Notes: generated by a model not told the origin, from the sequence alone. A stretch of DNA of 64,000 nucleotides from Flavobacterium cellulosilyticum (GCF_004349355.1 NZ_SMFK01000005.1:186001-250000); one strand, 5' to 3'. Shown: positions 1 to 9,043, counted from the first letter of the stretch. Program-made: numbers and translations.

Positions 1-473
1 TTTCGGCTGGAAATCTTGACGATGTGATGTTAGCAACCATTGCTAAATACAATGTACCTTACATAATGATGCACATGCGTGGTACGCCAAAAACGATGCA
101 AACATTGACAGATTATGAAAATATTGTCAAAGAAATACTATTTTATTTTTCAGAAAAAGTGGCACTAGCTCGAAGTTTTGGAATAAATGATTTGATTGTA
201 GATCCTGGTTTTGGTTTTTCCAAAACACTAGAACAAAATTATGAAGTTTTGCAAAAACTAACATTGTTTGAAATGTTAGAATTGCCTTTGTTGGCAGGTT
301 TTTCGAGAAAATCAATGATTTATAAGTCATTAAATTCCAGTGCGGAAGAATCGCTTAACGGAACTACAGTTTTAAATACAATTGCATTGACAAAGGGTGC
401 CAAAATTCTTCGGGTTCATGATGTGAAAGAAGCAATGGAATGTATTACTTTGTTCAATAAAATCAAACAATAA
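1..473 (+). CDS. folP: Dihydropteroate synthase, C-terminal part (5' end outside window)
   Basis: The enzyme joins 6-hydroxymethyl-7,8-dihydropterin pyrophosphate to p-aminobenzoate in cytoplasmic folate synthesis. The frame is open from base 3 and begins inside the gene: the first residues read SAGNLDD, followed by a run ending in MHMRGTPKTMQ, which is the conserved MHxxGTPxxMQ pterin/sulfonamide-site signature. Later come DPGFGFSKT and LAGFSRKSM, the pyrophosphate- and pABA-side motifs of the TIM barrel. Roughly the C-terminal 55-60 percent of a usual 270-280 aa protein is present. The internal ATGs are not the real start. A lipoprotein gene follows after 4 bases, so the two are probably co-transcribed. 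Confidence 0.95.
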   Translation, partial: SAGNLDDVMLATIAKYNVPYIMMHMRGTPKTMQTLTDYENIVKEILFYFSEKVALARSFGINDLIVDPGFGFSKTLEQNYEVLQKLTLFEMLELPLLAGFSRKSMIYKSLNSSAEESLNGTTVLNTIALTKGAKILRVHDVKEAMECITLFNKIKQ

Positions 474-477
474 AATA

Positions 478-1092
478 ATGAAATATTTTAGTTTAGTATT
501 CCTTTTTATTTTGTTTTCCTGTGGCAACAAAGAAGATATTTTGTTGTCAAAATCAAATGTTACCATCGTTTCAAATGTAGTAGATCATTCTCCTATTTAT
601 ATTTTTTTTAGAACTAAAGAAAAAGATACTTTAGCCGAAGTAAATAGAAAAAACTCCATTATTTCAACCAACTGGATTCTGAATATAGACAAGCGATTGC
701 CTTTGCGATTGGTAATTCCCGAAGTTATGAAATTGCAAGATAAAAAGCGAAATGAAGTCGCTCACAAAAACGAATTGGCGCAAAATTATTATTCCTATGC
801 CGATAGTATTCATAAAAATTTGGCCTTTCTTCCATTCACAAAAGTGTATTATGTTAAGGAGAAACCGAAGTCTAGTTTTATTGTTTTTTTTTCTAAAAAA
901 AATGAAATTTTTGTCGATGGTTTCCCAGGAAGTCATGAAGAATTAAAATCATTTTTAAATAGTTTTCCAAAAGAGAAACTCGGAATAATTAGGTTTGGTT
1001 TTGCTAAAGAGTTGTCTTTTGGTACTTATATCCAAAACAAAGTTTTAATTCAAAGTTTAAAAATTGAAACCAAAGAAGAGTTTATTTATTAG
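478..1092 (+). CDS. Hypothetical lipoprotein downstream of folP
   Basis: This 204 aa protein has a short hydrophobic signal (KYFSLVFLFILFSCGN) ending in a lipobox-like LFSC, so Cys15 is the likely lipidated residue. The rest is soluble, rich in Lys, Phe and Ser, with no motif I recognise. It starts 4 bases after the folP stop, which suggests one transcript. Function unknown; an envelope location is inferred from the signal only. Confidence 0.8.
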   Translation: MKYFSLVFLFILFSCGNKEDILLSKSNVTIVSNVVDHSPIYIFFRTKEKDTLAEVNRKNSIISTNWILNIDKRLPLRLVIPEVMKLQDKKRNEVAHKNELAQNYYSYADSIHKNLAFLPFTKVYYVKEKPKSSFIVFFSKKNEIFVDGFPGSHEELKSFLNSFPKEKLGIIRFGFAKELSFGTYIQNKVLIQSLKIETKEEFIY

Positions 1093-1163
1093 TTTCTATC
1101 TGACCACTTTTTATTTACTTGGACTGACTACTGATCACTAAAAACTGACAACTGACTAATTCT

Positions 1164-1637
1164 TTATTGATGATGATAAGGTTCATTCTTTAAAATCGTG
1201 AATCCGCGATACAATTGTTCGATAAAAAACAAACGTACCATTTGGTGAGAGAACGTCATTAGCGAAAGCGAGATTTTCCCATTTGCTTTTGCATGAACAG
1301 TATCCGAAAAACCATAAGGGCCACCAATAACAAATACCAAAGTTTTTACTCCCGAATTCATTTTTTTTTGCATTGCTGATGAAAATCCAACACTCGAATA
1401 TGTTTTTCCGTTTTCGTCCAATAAAATGAGTTGGTCTGTTGGTGTAATTTTTGCCAAAATCAATTCGCCTTCTTTTTCTTTTTGTTGACTTTCTGATAAG
1501 TTTTTCACGTTTTTAATATCAGGAATAACTTCTAAATCGAACTTAATATAAAAAGACAACCGTTTTTGATATTCCTCAATTAAGTATTGTAAGTTTTTAT
1601 TATCAGTTTTGCCAATGGCTATGAGTTTGATGTTCAT
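1164..1637 (-). CDS. rlmH: 23S rRNA (pseudouridine1915-N3)-methyltransferase
   Basis: The 157 aa product is a SPOUT-class methyltransferase that methylates pseudouridine 1915 in helix 69 of 23S rRNA in assembled ribosomes. The length is typical. The knotted SAM-binding site is visible as FVIGGPYGFS (about residues 102-111) followed by LSLMTFSHQMVR and FFIEQLYR, and the protein ends with the characteristic YHH. The N-terminus (MNIKLIAIGKT) matches the family start. The gene is convergent with the preceding lipoprotein gene and has a TAnnTTTG box 21 bases upstream. Confidence 0.96.
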   Translation of the reverse strand: MNIKLIAIGKTDNKNLQYLIEEYQKRLSFYIKFDLEVIPDIKNVKNLSESQQKEKEGELILAKITPTDQLILLDENGKTYSSVGFSSAMQKKMNSGVKTLVFVIGGPYGFSDTVHAKANGKISLSLMTFSHQMVRLFFIEQLYRGFTILKNEPYHHQ

Positions 1638-1657
1638 ATTGAGGTATTAAATAACCA

Positions 1658-1665
1658 CAAAGGTA
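1658..1665 (-). promoter_or_regulatory. Flavobacterial -7 box upstream of rlmH
   Basis: TACCTTTG on the minus strand fits the TAnnTTTG -7 consensus of Bacteroidota. No TTG lies at the ideal -33 distance, so this is only a half-match. Confidence 0.45.
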
Positions 1666-1803
1666 TAAAAATGAGAATTAAATAATTAGGAATGCTTTTA
1701 TTGTTTTTATTTTGTGGTATTTTCTAAAAACGGAATATATATGTGTTTTTAAAGGTGACACTCCTGTTTTTTTAGGGTATTGTTGTTTTAAATAGTGTAA
1801 GAT

Positions 1804-1821
1804 TAGGTGGTGTGCCACCTA
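1804..1821. other. Hairpin in the amt upstream region
   Basis: TAGGTGG and CCACCTA form a perfect 7-bp stem with a TGTG loop about 95 bases before amt. No T-run follows on the plus strand, so it is not a clear terminator. It could be a regulator site or RNA structure. The rest of the 1638-1913 spacer shows nothing else but AT-rich sequence and a -7 box. Confidence 0.35.
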
Positions 1822-1882
1822 TTTATATTTATTAATAGTAAAATTTATTAAAAATGAAAATTAATTATTATAACATTTTGTT

Positions 1883-1890
1883 TAAATTTG
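1883..1890 (+). promoter_or_regulatory. -7 box of the amt promoter
   Basis: TAAATTTG is an exact match to TAnnTTTG, 23 bases before the amt ATG. I see no TTG at the expected -33 position, which may mean the promoter needs an activator or is nitrogen-regulated (inference). Confidence 0.5.
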
Positions 1891-1913
1891 CACAAAATTA
1901 AATATATACGATT

Positions 1914-3149
1914 ATGTTAGATGTAGGGTTAACCACTTTTATGATTCTTGCCACAAGTTTGGTAATGTTGATGACTCCCGGACTTGCCTTTTTTTATGGA
2001 GGATTGGGATGTAACAAAAATATTTTAAGTATAATGATGCAAAGTTTTGTTTCTATGGGAATAGGAACCATACTCTGGTTTGCTTTTGGTTATTCGGTTT
2101 GTTTTAGTGGAAATATGAGTTCGGGAACTGATTTTTTTGGGATAATTGGAAATTTTGATAAAGCTTTTTACCACGGCATAACCCCATCTACGTTATATTC
2201 TGCTGATAAACGATTTCCTGAATATATATTTATTGCATACCAAATGATGTTTGCCATTATTACTCCTGCATTAATTACTGGAGCATTTATTAATAGAGTT
2301 ACTTTTAAGTCCTATGTATTCTTCCTTATATTTTGGCAAATATTCGTTTATTACCCTTTTGTTCACATGATTTGGGGAGGTGGATTGCTTGCTGAATGGG
2401 GCGTTTTTGACTTTGCAGGTGGAATTACAGTACATGCAACTGCGGGTTTTGCTGCTTTAGCTTCCGTATATTTTGTTGGAAAAAGAAATCATCAAAAAAA
2501 TGAACCTAATAATATTCCTTTGGTGGCTATTGGTACTGCATTGCTTTGGTTTGGTTGGTACGGATTTAATGCTGGAAGTGAATTAGCAGTTAATTCAATT
2601 ACTATTTCATCCTTTTTAAACACTGATACTGCTGCTTCTTTTGCAGCCATTACTTGGTTGTTGATTGAATGGAATACAGGCAAAAAGAAACCAACCTTTA
2701 TAGGACTAATGACGGGTGCAGTTGCTGGTTTAGCAACCATAACACCTGCAGCAGGATATGTAGATATCTATTCTTCAGCAGTGATTGGAATTATTGCCGC
2801 TTGTGGATGCTTTTTGGCTGTAAAATATAAAGAAAAGAAAGGTTGGGATGATGCATTAGATGTATGGGGAGTTCATGGAATGGGAGGGATTATAGGAACT
2901 ATTTGCTTAGGTTTTTTTGCAAATAGTACTATAAATTCAGCAATTCCTAATGGTTTATTTTTTGGAGGAGACGGAATGCTGTTGTTTAAAGAATGTGTTG
3001 CGATTTTGTTTGCTACAACTTATGCTTTTGGTTTTACAGTATTATTGTTTAAAATTATTAATAGATTTATTCCTGTTCGTGTAAACGATATAGATGAAGA
3101 ATTAGGACTGGATTTAACCCATCATGGTGAGGTTGCAAGACAGCGCTAA
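1914..3149 (+). CDS. amt: Ammonium transporter, Amt/MEP/Rh family
   Basis: A 411 aa polytopic inner-membrane protein that conducts ammonium/ammonia. About 11 membrane helices can be read. The family signatures are present: DFAGG and VHATAG around His174 and WGVHGMGGIIGT around His321, the twin pore histidines; Asp166 matches the substrate-site aspartate of E. coli AmtB. Length is typical. It stands alone, with no PII (glnK) gene beside it in this window. It is preceded by a -7 box and closed by a strong terminator. Confidence 0.96.
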   Translation: MLDVGLTTFMILATSLVMLMTPGLAFFYGGLGCNKNILSIMMQSFVSMGIGTILWFAFGYSVCFSGNMSSGTDFFGIIGNFDKAFYHGITPSTLYSADKRFPEYIFIAYQMMFAIITPALITGAFINRVTFKSYVFFLIFWQIFVYYPFVHMIWGGGLLAEWGVFDFAGGITVHATAGFAALASVYFVGKRNHQKNEPNNIPLVAIGTALLWFGWYGFNAGSELAVNSITISSFLNTDTAASFAAITWLLIEWNTGKKKPTFIGLMTGAVAGLATITPAAGYVDIYSSAVIGIIAACGCFLAVKYKEKKGWDDALDVWGVHGMGGIIGTICLGFFANSTINSAIPNGLFFGGDGMLLFKECVAILFATTYAFGFTVLLFKIINRFIPVRVNDIDEELGLDLTHHGEVARQR

Positions 3150-3171
3150 ATTTTAGCATCCTAAATAAATA

Positions 3172-3211
3172 AAAAAGGCATTCTCAATTTTGATTTGAGA
3201 ATGCCTTTTTT
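3172..3211 (+). terminator. Intrinsic terminator after amt
   Basis: AAAAAGGCATTCTCAA (3172-3187) pairs perfectly with TTGAGAATGCCTTTTT, with a 7-base loop and a T-run. The A-run on the left arm makes it work for both strands, which suits the convergent small membrane gene on the other side. Confidence 0.9.
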
Positions 3212-3229
3212 ATTATGCCAATTTGTAAA

Positions 3230-3433
3230 TTAACTATCCAAAAATGAATCTGATTTATTTTTCTTGAATAATTTTATTATCAATAAAATACCAGCTATAG
3301 CTTCGAAAGTCATTCCTATAATTAAAAAAAAACTGGTTATATCTTGACGCTCGTTTGTTATTTTGAAAACAGCACCAATTACAGTAAGCACTGCTCCAAT
3401 AAGAAATAATATAAGGATTTGCGGATTTTTCAT
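3230..3433 (-). CDS. Small two-helix membrane protein resembling the GldL N-terminus
   Basis: 67 aa with two hydrophobic helices (about residues 4-24 and 34-54) and a charged Lys-rich tail. The pattern GAVLTVIGAVFKI ... IIGMTFEA resembles the GldL N-terminal membrane hairpin (GAxxVIxGAxFKI ... xIGxxTEA), part of the gliding/type IX secretion motor. GldL itself is about 215 aa, so this would be a stand-alone membrane part. The start lies 4 bases after the stop of the upstream 58 aa gene, so they form a pair. Any role in gliding is a guess. Confidence 0.7.
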   Translation of the reverse strand: MKNPQILILFLIGAVLTVIGAVFKITNERQDITSFFLIIGMTFEAIAGILLIIKLFKKNKSDSFLDS

Positions 3434-3437
3434 AAAA

Positions 3438-3614
3438 TTATTTGCCTTTGATTTTTAATGCAACTTCTCTAATTAATAAAGAAGATAATGCTCCAATGGC
3501 AAATATAGCTAAAAATTCAACTGTTCGGATAGTGCCGTGATCTATAATTCTTGTATAATTGCCAATGGCTAATATTAGCAATATTGCAATAATCAAGGTT
3601 CTATTATTTTTCAT
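3438..3614 (-). CDS. Tiny two-helix membrane protein (58 aa)
   Basis: A short reading frame beginning MKNNRTLIIAILLILAIG and ending IREVALKIKGK. It has a hydrophobic helix at about residues 6-20 and a second at about 33-49, with the same layout as the 67 aa gene that follows 4 bases later. The tight spacing and similar architecture support it as a real gene. No family recognised. Confidence 0.65.
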   Translation of the reverse strand: MKNNRTLIIAILLILAIGNYTRIIDHGTIRTVEFLAIFAIGALSSLLIREVALKIKGK

Positions 3615-3758
3615 AAATTTTTAATTTAAGAGTTTCAAATAAATTGAATAAATCTAAAAATTCTTATGAAAACACTATCAAATGTAATCAGGATATTTGT
3701 CTTAATGCCATTAGTTAATTAATTTTTAATAGGATAGTTTTATAAAAAAAAATCATTA

Positions 3759-3971
3759 TTGTCCGATAAAATTAATTCTTTATAAAAGTACAGTCCCTAC
3801 GGGACAAATCACATATTACAACTTTCTTACTACCAATACTTAACCTCTACGAGGTGTGCTCCGTGAGGAGCAAAATATTGGTAGAAATAAATCAAGTCAA
3901 TCTCATCCTAATGTCCCTTAGGGACTGTACCTATTCTGTTTTATCTATTGAGAAAAGATTTAATCGGACAA
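3759..3971. repeat. Palindromic REP/MITE-like element
   Basis: A nested inverted-repeat structure fills this 400-base gene-free gap (3615-4017). An outer TTGTCCGAT (3759-3767) pairs with ATCGGACAA (3963-3971). An 18-bp inverted repeat (3788-3805 with 3913-3930, 17/18 matching) carries GTCCCTACGGGAC-type mini-hairpins. An inner CTACCAATAC (3830-3839) pairs with the arm at 3875-3884. The core has two more hairpins, ACCTC-TAC-GAGGT and TGCTCC-GTGA-GGAGCA. It encodes nothing and looks like a non-autonomous mobile or REPIN-type element. Confidence 0.75.
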
Positions 3972-4017
3972 CAATTAAAAAAAATGTAGAATGATTTTTT
4001 TTGCATTTTTTTTAGTG

Positions 4018-6462
4018 TTAATACTCTTCACCACCATTATCTGATTCTCTTTTTTGAGGTTTTTCTTTTTCCTTTGGTTTATTGAATCGATAAGTAAATG
4101 ATAAATTAATTTGCCTAGTACGCCATTGCATTTCGCTATAGGAGTTTAGGACACCAGGAATAAATGTATCATATTTCCTTTTTCTAGAATTAAACACATC
4201 CTGAACATTGAGCGCTAAGGTTCCTTTTTCTTTGAACATATCTTTACTAAAACCTAAATTTGCACTCATGTTACCTAAAACACGACCTTGTGATGTACTT
4301 TGAGGTCCATTATAAGTTACATTTGATTGCCAATCAATTTTGTAGGGTAATGTTATTTTAGAAGTCAATCGTGTAAACCAAGAACTAGCATTGTTGTCAA
4401 AATTTTGAGTAATAAGTACATTTTGTGAATTAGTATAGGTATAATCTCCTTTAGTATCGACTTTGAAAAAATTAAAATTAGTATTTAATTTCCACCATTT
4501 ATAGGGTGAATAATTCAATGTAAATTCGAATCCAAAACGGTTTTCTGTGGCTAGATTTATTGGTGTGCTTAAAATTACAGGAGTTCCATTTACAAAATCG
4601 CCATTTTCTCTTCGGATGAATTGAAACGAATCTGTTGTTTTATTTGCATACATCGAAGTATTAAACGTTAGTTTATTCCAACGTTTTAAGTAGCCAAAAT
4701 CCAATGAATTTGTAAAAGCAGGATTCAAATCGGGATTTCCTTTAAAAATATTGATATTACTAGTGTAATTGGAAAATGGATTGATCATTCTTCCTCTTGG
4801 TCTTGAAATTCTTCGACTATAACTGATCGACGTACTACTTTCATCTGATATTTCATAGGTAACGAAAGCACTTGGAAAGAAATTGTTGTACTTTTTGGTG
4901 TTAAAATCATTTGTAACCAATTGATTGACATTGATTTTTGAATCCTCCCAACGCATTCCGAACAAGAATGATAATTTATTTATTTTTGTTCCTAATTGCG
5001 TGTATAAAGCATTCACTTTTTCTTTATAATCCAATATGTTCGTAAATTGATTGTTTGGAGTATAATTCCCAGAATTGTCTAAATTCCCCACTTTGTAATC
5101 TGTAAATAAACTATTGAAATTACCTTTATAGCCCATTTCAAACTGACTTTCTTTTCCAAAAGGCAAAACATAATCTGTTTGAATCAAACTTTCGTTTTGT
5201 TTCTGTGCACTACTTGTTTTTTCTAAAACAGCACTAGTTATTATGGAATTATCATTGTCTTTATCTTTTGAAAACGCCGCATCAATAGTAAATTTGTGTC
5301 CTTCTTTTTTGAATTTTTTAATAAAATTTGAAGTGTATTCCATATCTTGGCTATCGCTATTTTGTGTGCTATTGCGATACGTAGTAGAAACGTATTGGTG
5401 ATTCAAATCATAATTATTATAAGTAACCGTTTCAGGACTGTTGCCATTGTTTTTTCTTATATTAAAAGCGTTTGTCCAAGTTGTTGAATTGTTAAGATAC
5501 CAATCTAAACCAAAATTCGAATTATAACCTTCTCTTATTCGGTTGTTATTTTTGCTTTCATTAATATAATTTTTAGTACTTCCATCTGAATTTAGATATT
5601 CAGTATTTGTAAATGAATTTCCGGGATTCGTGCGGTAATTATAACCAGTTGTTGTAAATAAATTAAAATGTTCTGTTTTGTAATTAATATTCCCAGAAAC
5701 TCCATAATTTTCAGGATTACCTACAGATGTAATTAGTGCACCATTTAAACCTAGATTTTTTCCTTTTTTAAGAATAATATTCAATAATCCGCCACCTCCT
5801 TCTGAGTCATATCGCGCAGATGGATTGGTGACTACTTCGACTTTATCTATAGCATCGGCTGGAATTTGGCGTAGAGCTTCACTAATATTGATTGCATTTG
5901 ATGGTCTTCCATCAATTAAAATTCGAACGTTACTGTTCCCGCGCAAACTCACAGTTCCATCTGAATCTACTGAAACGGATGGAATGTTATCTAAAACATC
6001 ACTTACTGTTCCCCCTTTTACCATTAAATCTGCGCCTACGTTATATACTTTTTTGTCCAATTTTATAGAGACAGACGTTTGTTCAGTCCGAACCACAACT
6101 TCATTTAATTGTGTGGCATCTTCAATTAAAGCAATTTGCCCTAAATTTGTGCTTACTTCTAATTTTCTTTGCTTTAAAATTATTGGAGTAAATGATATAA
6201 ATTCGATTTTAATATCATAATCACCAGGAATTACATCAATGTTAAAATCTCCCTTTTGATTGGTAATTCCTCCCGTTTTTGCCTTTGGATTTTTAGAGTT
6301 TAAAAATGTAATAGTAGCATATTCTAAAGGGTGTTTGCTGTTTTTTTCAATTACATTTCCAGTGATTTTTATTTTTGCAACCTGGGGGTTTTGTTGCGAA
6401 TAATTAATTGAAAAGGTTAAAAGTAGGATAAAAATAAATAGGTACGTGATATTTTTCATCAA
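4018..6462 (-). CDS. TonB-dependent receptor-type outer membrane beta-barrel protein
   Basis: 814 aa. A signal peptide (ends near ...SINYSQQ) is followed by a carboxypeptidase-regulatory-like domain at about 30-110 (GNVIEKNSKHPLEYATITF), a plug domain at about 120-235 (VSDVLDNIPSVSVDSDGTVSLRG, RILIDGRPS, DKVEVVTNPSARYDSEGGGG), then a long Asn/Ser/Tyr-rich barrel. The tail is Lys/Glu-rich and lacks a terminal aromatic, as is common in this Bacteroidota subgroup. Proteins like this import or bind unknown ligands at the outer membrane. No SusD partner is next to it, so it is probably not a polysaccharide system. Substrate unknown. Confidence 0.9.
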   Translation of the reverse strand: MMKNITYLFIFILLLTFSINYSQQNPQVAKIKITGNVIEKNSKHPLEYATITFLNSKNPKAKTGGITNQKGDFNIDVIPGDYDIKIEFISFTPIILKQRKLEVSTNLGQIALIEDATQLNEVVVRTEQTSVSIKLDKKVYNVGADLMVKGGTVSDVLDNIPSVSVDSDGTVSLRGNSNVRILIDGRPSNAINISEALRQIPADAIDKVEVVTNPSARYDSEGGGGLLNIILKKGKNLGLNGALITSVGNPENYGVSGNINYKTEHFNLFTTTGYNYRTNPGNSFTNTEYLNSDGSTKNYINESKNNNRIREGYNSNFGLDWYLNNSTTWTNAFNIRKNNGNSPETVTYNNYDLNHQYVSTTYRNSTQNSDSQDMEYTSNFIKKFKKEGHKFTIDAAFSKDKDNDNSIITSAVLEKTSSAQKQNESLIQTDYVLPFGKESQFEMGYKGNFNSLFTDYKVGNLDNSGNYTPNNQFTNILDYKEKVNALYTQLGTKINKLSFLFGMRWEDSKINVNQLVTNDFNTKKYNNFFPSAFVTYEISDESSTSISYSRRISRPRGRMINPFSNYTSNINIFKGNPDLNPAFTNSLDFGYLKRWNKLTFNTSMYANKTTDSFQFIRRENGDFVNGTPVILSTPINLATENRFGFEFTLNYSPYKWWKLNTNFNFFKVDTKGDYTYTNSQNVLITQNFDNNASSWFTRLTSKITLPYKIDWQSNVTYNGPQSTSQGRVLGNMSANLGFSKDMFKEKGTLALNVQDVFNSRKRKYDTFIPGVLNSYSEMQWRTRQINLSFTYRFNKPKEKEKPQKRESDNGGEEY

Positions 6463-6549
6463 TTGAAGTTTGTAAATTTAGATTGTTGGAAATGTATTTA
6501 GTTTAAAGGGCAGTTCATAAAATAATGTTAAAATATTTATGAAACATTT

Positions 6550-6891
6550 TTAAAGAATAGAATTTATGTTTTCTAATGGTCTTGCAATAATGGCTTTCTC
6601 TCCATTAATTACTATTGGTCTTTCAATTAGAATTGGATTTTCAACCATAACTTGAATAATTTCATCATCAGTCATTGGTTTCCCTTTGAAATTTAACATC
6701 CAAATTTTTTCTTTTTGGCGGACTAATTCTATTGGTGTTATACCAAGTTTTTCAATAATTTTTTTTAATTCCTCAAAACTTGGAATCGCTTCAAGATATT
6801 TAACAACTTCGAATTCTAAACCAGATTTCTCAATAAATGCAAGACATTCTCTCGATTTTGTACAGCGCGAGTTATGATAAATTTGAATCAT
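6550..6891 (-). CDS. arsC: ArsC-family reductase (glutaredoxin-type arsenate reductase fold)
   Basis: 113 aa, the usual length. The N-terminus IYHNSRCTKSRE places Cys10 where the arsenate reductase catalytic cysteine sits, and ENPILIERPIV matches the ArsC RPIV arginine region. The family reduces arsenate with glutathione/glutaredoxin, but many members (YffB/Spx-like) have unknown roles and no ars genes are nearby, so the arsenate function is uncertain. It is a single gene, divergent from the CPBP protease gene. Confidence 0.85.
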   Translation of the reverse strand: MIQIYHNSRCTKSRECLAFIEKSGLEFEVVKYLEAIPSFEELKKIIEKLGITPIELVRQKEKIWMLNFKGKPMTDDEIIQVMVENPILIERPIVINGEKAIIARPLENINSIL

Positions 6892-7007
6892 AAAAAAGGG
6901 ATTTATTTTTTTGCAAAGTAAGTGATAAAAACAGAAAAAAGTTTTAAATTCGGGATATTATAATAAGTGAATAACACTCCAATTCTAAATTAAATAAATT
7001 TTTGTAA

Positions 7008-7922
7008 ATGTTTATAGAACAAGCCTATAAAGGAAATAATGCATGGTGGAGAGTTTTTATCACAACCTTTTTTACAGCTGGGATTTTTGTAGGCAACAGT
7101 ATTGCCTATTTTATGATGTCAAAGGAGCAAATGGAAAATGTTTATAAATCAATGAATGAAATCCCCAATAATTGGTCACTTATATTAAATCTTACGCCAT
7201 TTATGTTTTTGTTAGGGTTATTGTTTTTCTTGGTTCATAATTTGCATAAAAGAAACATAATATCATTAACTACTTCTAGAAAAAAAATCGATTATAATAG
7301 ATTTTTTTTCTCTCTTGGATTAATTGTTTTGTTAAATGTTGTGGTTTTTGTTATTTCTTATTCAATTGATAATTCTATGATACAATGGAATTTTAACCCT
7401 TTAAAGTTCTCAATTTTATTTATAATTAGTTTGCTTTTTTTTCCATTCCAAATTGGGTTAGAAGAATATTTATTTAGAGGATATTTAATGCAACAAATAG
7501 GTGTAATTGCTAAAAACAGATGGTTTCCGTTACTATTCACTTCTATTGTTTTTGGATTATTTCATAGTGCCAATCCCGAAGTGGCCAAAATGGGTTTTGG
7601 TGTAATGATTTTTTATATTGGAACTGGTATTTTACTTGGAATAATGACTTTAATGGATGAAAGTATAGAACTAGCTTTAGGATTTCATTTAGGTAATAAT
7701 CTTATGGCAGCGCTATTAATTACTTCAGATTTTACTGCTTTAAAAACAGATGCCCTTTTTAAATATTCAGGAGTTGAAAATCCTGTTGATATGTTAAATG
7801 AAATGATAGTTTCGATTCTAATTGTGTATCCGATTATCTTATATATATTTGCTAAAAGATATAAATGGATTAATTGGACTGATAAACTTACTGGCAAAAT
7901 CCAACCAATAACTGAACAATAA
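7008..7922 (+). CDS. CPBP-family intramembrane glutamic protease
   Basis: 304 aa with about 8 membrane helices. The CAAX-protease/bacteriocin-processing (Abi/CPBP) motifs are all present: EEYLFRG with Glu152-Glu153 and Arg157, FGLFHSANP with His186, and FHLGNN with His227 and following Asn. These residues form the catalytic site of Rce1-type enzymes in the membrane. Substrate unknown. The gene lies 21 bases ahead of menE and is likely transcribed with it. Confidence 0.9.
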   Translation: MFIEQAYKGNNAWWRVFITTFFTAGIFVGNSIAYFMMSKEQMENVYKSMNEIPNNWSLILNLTPFMFLLGLLFFLVHNLHKRNIISLTTSRKKIDYNRFFFSLGLIVLLNVVVFVISYSIDNSMIQWNFNPLKFSILFIISLLFFPFQIGLEEYLFRGYLMQQIGVIAKNRWFPLLFTSIVFGLFHSANPEVAKMGFGVMIFYIGTGILLGIMTLMDESIELALGFHLGNNLMAALLITSDFTALKTDALFKYSGVENPVDMLNEMIVSILIVYPIILYIFAKRYKWINWTDKLTGKIQPITEQ

Positions 7923-7943
7923 TTATACTAAAATAATATTATA

Positions 7944-9005
7944 ATGAATAAAATAACATACAAAAACATACATAATCGTTTTAAACTGAATGGTTACCAT
8001 ATAAATTTAGAGCAAATGTATTATGTTGCTTACAGTTTCATAAAAGAAGGGGAACCTTTTGAGCAACATGTTGGTAATTTTTTATTGGATTGGTTTGATG
8101 ATAAATCATTTATCGAATTACAGACTTCAGGTTCTACAGGAAATCCTAAAGTATTTAAAATCGAAAAACAAGCCATGTTAGATTCGGCATTGGCAACTGG
8201 TGATTTCTTTGGCTTAAAGCCAGGTGATACCATGTTACATTGTTTACCTACTAATTATGTAGCTGGTAAAATGATGTTCGTTCGTTCATTTATTTTAGGT
8301 TTAGATATGGAATTTGTAAAGCCAACATCAAACCCATTAAAAAACAATGAAAAAGTATATGATTTTTCTGCCATGGTTCCACTACAAGCTAAGAATTCAT
8401 TGGACCAATTGAAAGCTGGGAAAATAAAAAAATTAATTATAGGCGGAGTTAAGGTGCATAAAGCATTAGAAGATGAGTTAGTAAAATTGCCAATGGAAAT
8501 TTTCGAAACTTATGGTATGACTGAAACAATTACTCATATTGCAGCCAAAAAAATTGGAGAGAAAAATTTCACTGTTTTACCAAATGTAACCGTATCTGTA
8601 AATGAGGAACAGTGTCTTGTGATCAACGCAAAAAACATAAGTAATGATTTAATTGTTACTAATGACCTTGTGAATTTGGTTTCAGATACCCAGTTTAGTT
8701 GGAAAGGTAGAATTGACAATGTTATCAATAGTGGTGGTGTTAAAATATTACCTGAAGCAATCGAGGAAAAACTTTCTACATTGATTCCTAGACGTTATTT
8801 TATTTATGGACAAAAAGATGAAATACTGGGAAAAAAAATAGTTCTATTTGTCGAAGGAGAACCATTGGATATTCAAGATTCTGTGTTTAATGTACTTGAC
8901 AAATTTGAAAAACCAAAAGAAATTAAATTTTTACCTAAATTTAAAGAAACGATGACAGGTAAAATTTTAAGAAGGCTCAGTATAGCTCAACTTACTAATA
9001 ATTAA
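7944..9005 (+). CDS. menE: o-Succinylbenzoate-CoA ligase (AMP-forming)
   Basis: 353 aa adenylate-forming enzyme that activates o-succinylbenzoate to its CoA thioester in menaquinone synthesis. The AMP-binding P-loop TSGSTGNPK is at 61-69, YGMTET at 190-195 and the C-terminal catalytic-lysine region TGKILRR near 341. The short length fits the compact MenE type seen in Bacteroidota rather than general acyl-CoA synthetases. No other men gene is in this window, so the exact substrate is inferred from length and motifs. Confidence 0.85.
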   Translation: MNKITYKNIHNRFKLNGYHINLEQMYYVAYSFIKEGEPFEQHVGNFLLDWFDDKSFIELQTSGSTGNPKVFKIEKQAMLDSALATGDFFGLKPGDTMLHCLPTNYVAGKMMFVRSFILGLDMEFVKPTSNPLKNNEKVYDFSAMVPLQAKNSLDQLKAGKIKKLIIGGVKVHKALEDELVKLPMEIFETYGMTETITHIAAKKIGEKNFTVLPNVTVSVNEEQCLVINAKNISNDLIVTNDLVNLVSDTQFSWKGRIDNVINSGGVKILPEAIEEKLSTLIPRRYFIYGQKDEILGKKIVLFVEGEPLDIQDSVFNVLDKFEKPKEIKFLPKFKETMTGKILRRLSIAQLTNN

Positions 9006-9008
9006 ATA

Positions 9009-9043
9009 AAAAAAGAGAGGACTTAAAAAATCCTCTCTTTTTT
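9009..9043 (+). terminator. Intrinsic terminator after menE
   Basis: AAAAAAGAGAGGA (9009-9021) pairs perfectly with TCCTCTCTTTTTT (9031-9043) around a short loop; the T-run gives a textbook terminator immediately after the stop codon. Confidence 0.9.
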
